A stretch of 17,021 bases of DNA, taken from NCBI GenBank assembly GCA_964243985.1, contig CAXTHJ010000063.1:1-17021 (forward strand). Direction: 5' to 3'. Below the pieces are notes generated by a model. The model saw nothing but the letters and a program-made list of their open reading frames with translations, did no database searches and was not told the DNA's origin. Of the stretch, positions 14,243-17,021 are shown piece by piece. This DNA comes from CAIOYC01 sp964243985. GTDB lineage: Bacteria; Pseudomonadota; Alphaproteobacteria; Caulobacterales; Caulobacteraceae. The translations under genes and the position numbers were made by a program. How positions within the stretch are numbered: position 1 is the stretch's first letter; each line of letters opens with the position of its first letter.

Positions 14243-15348
14243 CAGATCAGCTCCACGTCCACATGGTGGCGGGCCTTCACGAGATCGTAGCGGGCGGGGA
14301 CGGCCAAAGGCGGCATGTCGATCATCCGCTGCACCGAGGCCCGCGCGCGCTCCGCCACGGCGGGATCGACCGTCACTTCGTAACGATCGTGAACCAGGGC
14401 GTCGTAGATGTTCTGCAGGGTGATCATCTTCATGTGCGGGCAGAGGTTGCAGGGGCGGATGAACTCCGTCTCCGGCGCCTCGCAGGCCACGTTGTCGGCC
14501 ATGGAACATTCGGTGATCAGCACCACCTGCTTGGGTTTGTTCCTAGCCACATAGTCGGTCATGGCGGCGGTGGAGCCGGTGAAGTGGGAGACCTCGATCA
14601 CTTCGGTGGGGCATTCGGGGTGGGCCAGCACCTCGGCGTCCGGATAGGCGGCGCGGAGCTCCAGGATGTCCTCGGCGGTGAAGCGCTCGTGCACCTCGCA
14701 ACGGCCGCGCCAGGCGACGATCTTGACGCTGGTCTGGCGGGCGACGTTGCGGGCCAGGAACTCGTCGGGGATCAGCAGCACGCGGTCGCTGCCCCACTCC
14801 CGCGCCGCCCACTCCACCACCTGCACCGCGTTGGCGGAGGTGCAGCAGACATCCACCTCCGCCTTCACCTCGGCTGTGGTGTTCACATAGGCGACCACCG
14901 GCGCGTTCGGATAGCGTTGGCGCATCAGGCGCACGTCGGCGGCGGTGATGGAGGAGGCGAGCGAGCAGCCGGCGTGCAGGTCCGGGATCAGCACGCGCTT
15001 GTCGGGGGAGAGCACCTTCGAGGTCTCGGCCATGAACTTCACGCCGGCCTGGACGATGATGTCGGCCTCCGCGCGCTGGGCTTCGCGGGCGAGGCCGAGG
15101 CTATCGCCCACGTAGTCGCCGACGCCGTGGAAGATCTCCGGCGTCATATAGTTGTGCGCGAGGATCACCGCGTTCCGCTCGCGCTTGATCCGGTTGATCT
15201 CGGCGATCAGGGGGGCGTGCATTCGCCACTCCAGGGGCGTCACCCGCGCGGAGACCCGCTCCCAGATCGGGCGGGTTTCGGCCTCGACTTGCGGCGTGAA
15301 CAGGAAGGCGGGCGGTGTTGGCTTGAGGCGCACGGCGAAGTCTAGCAT
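14242..15348 (-). CDS. nadA: Quinolinate synthase A
   Basis: A 368-residue [4Fe-4S] enzyme that condenses iminoaspartate with dihydroxyacetone phosphate to quinolinate in the cytoplasm. Conserved segments include ILAHNYMTPEI (62-72), VGDSLGLAREA (80-90), GVKFMAETSKVLSPDKRVLIPD (102-123), CCTSANAVQVVEW (168-180), HPECPTEV (243-250), HFTGST (255-260) and CNLCPHMKMI (300-309). By analogy with characterised NadA proteins the cluster ligands are probably Cys128 (GCSLA), Cys217 (RCEVH) and Cys303 (CPHM). The ATG at 15348 is fixed by GGAGGG at 15355-15360, six bases away. It is the first gene of nadA - macro domain - nadB - nadC. A 17-bp palindrome lies 16 bases upstream of the start, so repression in response to NAD status is likely. 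Confidence 0.96.
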   Translation of the reverse strand: MLDFAVRLKPTPPAFLFTPQVEAETRPIWERVSARVTPLEWRMHAPLIAEINRIKRERNAVILAHNYMTPEIFHGVGDYVGDSLGLAREAQRAEADIIVQAGVKFMAETSKVLSPDKRVLIPDLHAGCSLASSITAADVRLMRQRYPNAPVVAYVNTTAEVKAEVDVCCTSANAVQVVEWAAREWGSDRVLLIPDEFLARNVARQTSVKIVAWRGRCEVHERFTAEDILELRAAYPDAEVLAHPECPTEVIEVSHFTGSTAAMTDYVARNKPKQVVLITECSMADNVACEAPETEFIRPCNLCPHMKMITLQNIYDALVHDRYEVTVDPAVAERARASVQRMIDMPPLAVPARYDLVKARHHVDVELI

Positions 15349-15363
15349 GACAATCCCTCCGAT

Positions 15364-15380
15364 ATGCTCAACTTGAGCAT
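15364..15380. promoter_or_regulatory. Perfect 17-bp palindromic operator at nadA (site 1)
   Basis: ATGCTCAA-C-TTGAGCAT is a perfect 8+1+8 palindrome. It lies between the nadA start and a TATAAG -10-like hexamer on the minus strand (15390-15395), so it would cover about +3 to +19 of the transcript, a position suited to repression. The form and location fit an alphaproteobacterial NAD repressor such as NadQ or NrtR; I cannot tell which, and neither gene is in the window. Confidence 0.75.
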
Positions 15381-15389
15381 TTCTGGAGC

Positions 15390-15395
15390 CTTATA
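15390..15395 (-). promoter_or_regulatory. Possible nadA -10 hexamer
   Basis: On the minus strand this reads TATAAG within CTTTTATAAGG, 41 bases upstream of the nadA ATG. No good -35 hexamer lies at 16-18 bases, so the assignment rests on the -10 and on the flanking operators. Confidence 0.35.
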
Positions 15396-15429
15396 AAAGC
15401 CGGAGCGTCTGCACCCCGGCCGGCGGCTT

Positions 15430-15446
15430 ATGCTTCATTTGAGCAT
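15430..15446. promoter_or_regulatory. Degenerate second copy of the nadA operator (site 2)
   Basis: ATGCTTCA-T-TTGAGCAT shares the right half-site TTGAGCAT with site 1 and differs at two positions in the left half. Its centre is 66 bp from that of site 1. It lies upstream of the nadA -10 and also on the side of the divergent flavoenzyme gene, so it may allow looping or joint control of both. Confidence 0.6.
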
Positions 15447-15567
15447 ATGGGTGACAGTTAGTCGCAAATCCGTCGCATGGCAAGGGGTGCGTCGCGCCCG
15501 GCCCATCACTTTTTTTGTCAGATCGCCCCATCCTGGCCGCCGGCCGCAGGTCGCCTATATAGAGACC

Positions 15568-16590
15568 ATGACCGCGCTTTCCCTTCTCGATCTCTCCCCC
15601 GTCGTGCAGGGGAGCGATATCGCCCAGGCCCTGGCCAACAGCCGAAGCCTGGCCCAGCATGCCGAGCGGCTGGGTTATCGCCGGTTCTGGCTGGCGGAGC
15701 ACCACAACATGACCGGCGTGGCCAGCGCCGCCACCGCCGTCGTGATTGGCCACGTGGCGGGCGGCACCTCCACCATCCGCGTCGGCGCGGGCGGGATCAT
15801 GCTGCCGAACCATGCGCCGCTGGTGATCGCCGAGCAGTTCGGCACCCTGAACGCTCTCTATCCCTGCCGGATCGACCTCGGCCTCGGCCGCGCGCCGGGC
15901 ACGGACCAGAACACGGCGCGGGCGCTCCGCCGGGGGCTTTCCGGGGACGTGGACGGCTTTCCGCGGGACGTGATCGAGCTGATGGCCTACTTCAAGCCGG
16001 CCCAGCCCGGCCAGATGGTGCAGGCGGTGCCGGGCGCAGGACAGGACGTGCCGGTGTGGATCCTCGGCTCCAGCACCTATGGCGCGCAGCTGGCGGCGGC
16101 GCTCGGCCTGCCTTACGCCTTCGCCTCGCATTTCGCGCCGGCGGATATGGAGGCGGCGATTTCAGCCTATCGCAGCCAGTTCAAACCGTCCGAATATCTA
16201 AACAAGCCCCACGTCATGCTGGGCCTGAACGTGGTCGGCGCCGAGACGGATGCGGAGGCCCTGCGCCTGTTCACCTCGATGCAGCAGGCCTTCATCAACC
16301 TCCGCACCGGGCGGCCTGGCCCGTTGCCGCCGCCGGTGGATAATATCGAGGCGCTGATCGATCCCTCCGCCCGCTTCATGCTGCAGCAGACCTTGTCCCG
16401 CTCGGTTGTGGGATCGCTGGAGACCGTGCGGGCGGGCCTCGCCGCCTTTGTCGCCCGCACGAACGCGGACGAGATCATGGTCACCTCGCAAATCTTCGAC
16501 TTCGCCGCGCGCGCGCGCTCTTTCGAGATCGTGGCCGAGGCGCATGCCGCGCAAGCTCAGGCGCCTGAAAAGCTCGCCGCGATGGGGTAG
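15568..16590 (+). CDS. LLM-class flavin-dependent oxidoreductase (YhbW/MsnO8-like)
   Basis: A 340-residue luciferase-like monooxygenase fold. SLLDLSPVVQGSD at the N-terminus, RFWLAEHHNMTGVASAATAVVIGHVA (39-64), GAGGIMLPNHAPLVIAEQFGTL (73-94) and IDLGLGRAPGTD (102-113) are the hallmarks of the bacterial luciferase-like group that includes E. coli YhbW. Such enzymes use reduced FMN to oxidise small organic substrates; the substrate here is unknown. The ATG at 15568 begins the family's conserved N-terminus. An upstream in-frame ATG at 15430 lies inside the operator copy and would add 46 residues of Arg/Pro-rich sequence that does not fit the family. It is divergent from nadA, and the next gene starts ten bases after its stop. 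Confidence 0.9.
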   Translation: MTALSLLDLSPVVQGSDIAQALANSRSLAQHAERLGYRRFWLAEHHNMTGVASAATAVVIGHVAGGTSTIRVGAGGIMLPNHAPLVIAEQFGTLNALYPCRIDLGLGRAPGTDQNTARALRRGLSGDVDGFPRDVIELMAYFKPAQPGQMVQAVPGAGQDVPVWILGSSTYGAQLAAALGLPYAFASHFAPADMEAAISAYRSQFKPSEYLNKPHVMLGLNVVGAETDAEALRLFTSMQQAFINLRTGRPGPLPPPVDNIEALIDPSARFMLQQTLSRSVVGSLETVRAGLAAFVARTNADEIMVTSQIFDFAARARSFEIVAEAHAAQAQAPEKLAAMG

Positions 16591-16600
16591 GCTGTCCGCC

Positions 16601-17021
16601 ATGCTGCGGATCACGGACATCAGGTTGCCTCTAGGCCATCCCGCCGAGGCGATCCTCGATGCCGTCCTCGACCTCGTGAAGCTCTCCAAGACGGACGTGA
16701 TCTCTTTCGCCATCGCGCGTCGCGCCCACGATGCGCGCAAGAAATCCGCCATCCTCATGGTCTATTCGGTGGACGTGGAGGTGCGGGACGAGGCGGCGGT
16801 GCTGGCGCGACTTGGCGATGATCGGCGCGTGCGCCTAGCGCCGGATACGAATTACAGGTTCGTCGCCCGCGCGCCGGAAGGTCTCCCTTCACGGCCCATC
16901 GTCATCGGCGCTGGCCCCTGCGGCCTCTTCGCTGGGCTGATCCTGGCGCAGATGGGCTTTCGGCCCATCATTCTTGATCGGGGCAAGGTGGTGCGGGAGC
17001 GCACGAAAGACACCTGGGGCT
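16601..17021 (+). CDS. FAD-dependent dehydrogenase (COG2509-like), 3'-truncated
   Basis: The frame is open to the end of the window; 140 codons are visible. Residues 1-100 form a small alpha/beta N-terminal domain beginning MLRITDIRLPLGHP and containing DVISFAIARRAHDARKKSAILMVYSVDVEV, followed by the FAD-binding motif VIGAGPCGLFAGLILAQMG and ILDRGKVVRERTKDTWG. This arrangement, an N-terminal domain of about 100 residues before a Rossmann fold ending in DRGK-x-V-x-x-R, is what I recall from the uncharacterised FAD-dependent dehydrogenases of COG2509. The substrate is unknown. It starts ten bases after the flavin oxidoreductase stop and is probably co-transcribed with it. The ATG at 16601 is the first in frame after that stop; the ribosome binding site is weak. 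Confidence 0.85.
   Translation, partial: MLRITDIRLPLGHPAEAILDAVLDLVKLSKTDVISFAIARRAHDARKKSAILMVYSVDVEVRDEAAVLARLGDDRRVRLAPDTNYRFVARAPEGLPSRPIVIGAGPCGLFAGLILAQMGFRPIILDRGKVVRERTKDTWG

Noticed and set aside
14230..15345. Long plus-strand open frame (371 codons) opposite nadA
   Set aside because: It is an exact antisense shadow of nadA with His/Gly/Asp/Val-rich, domain-free translation, as expected from high-GC third-position bias.
1..17021. tRNA, rRNA, CRISPR, insertion sequence, phage or toxin-antitoxin content
   Set aside because: I looked for cloverleaf-like stretches, regularly spaced direct repeats, transposase motifs and small paired ORFs and found nothing convincing; the intergenic regions are too short or lack the needed structure.

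Overview
The window is GC-rich, gene-dense DNA from a Gram-negative bacterium, most likely an alphaproteobacterium and plausibly of the Caulobacterales (Caulobacter/Phenylobacterium/Brevundimonas type). This is inferred from base composition, overlapping start/stop junctions, an autotransporter outer-membrane protein, a SleB-type cell-wall hydrolase, and a CCCCGC-CTTC-GCGGGG dispersed-repeat style seen in that group. No rRNA, tRNA, CRISPR array, transposase or phage gene was recognised. The content looks chromosomal and mostly housekeeping.

Layout, left to right. (1) 1-1053: the 3' part of a lipoprotein-type GH10 glycoside hydrolase with altered substrate-binding motifs. (2) 1062-3119: a small DUF4282-like membrane protein on the minus strand, thioredoxin reductase trxB on the plus strand with a perfect 14-bp palindrome just upstream, and a Nudix hydrolase on the minus strand. 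(3) 3217-4439: a probable pteridine operon consisting of a 26-residue single-pass membrane peptide, a PTR1/FolM-like short-chain reductase and dihydroneopterin aldolase folB. It is followed by a nested inverted-repeat element. (4) 4604-6153: a small GNAT-fold protein and an SHS-type major-facilitator transporter, convergent with overlapping stop codons. (5) 6234-9734: a 1166-residue classical autotransporter with two aspartate-rich, EF-hand-like calcium-loop motifs in its passenger, then a 370-bp divergent intergenic region. (6) 10104-11255: a SleB-type cell wall hydrolase read from a TTG start. (7) 11335-15348, minus strand: the de novo NAD operon nadA - macro-domain protein - nadB - nadC, with every junction overlapping. 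(8) 15568-17021, plus strand: a luciferase-like flavin oxidoreductase and the start of an FAD-dependent dehydrogenase.

The most notable system is the NAD operon. Quinolinate synthase, L-aspartate oxidase and quinolinate phosphoribosyltransferase make nicotinate mononucleotide from aspartate. A macro-domain enzyme that would act on ADP-ribose derivatives, which are products of NAD consumption, is translationally locked between nadA and nadB. The nadA upstream region carries a perfect 17-bp palindrome (ATGCTCAACTTGAGCAT) and a second, degenerate copy 66 bp away towards the divergent flavoenzyme gene. This looks like a two-operator site for a NAD-responsive repressor whose gene is not in the window. 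The other item I would follow up is the unannotated-size 26-residue membrane peptide leading the pterin genes.
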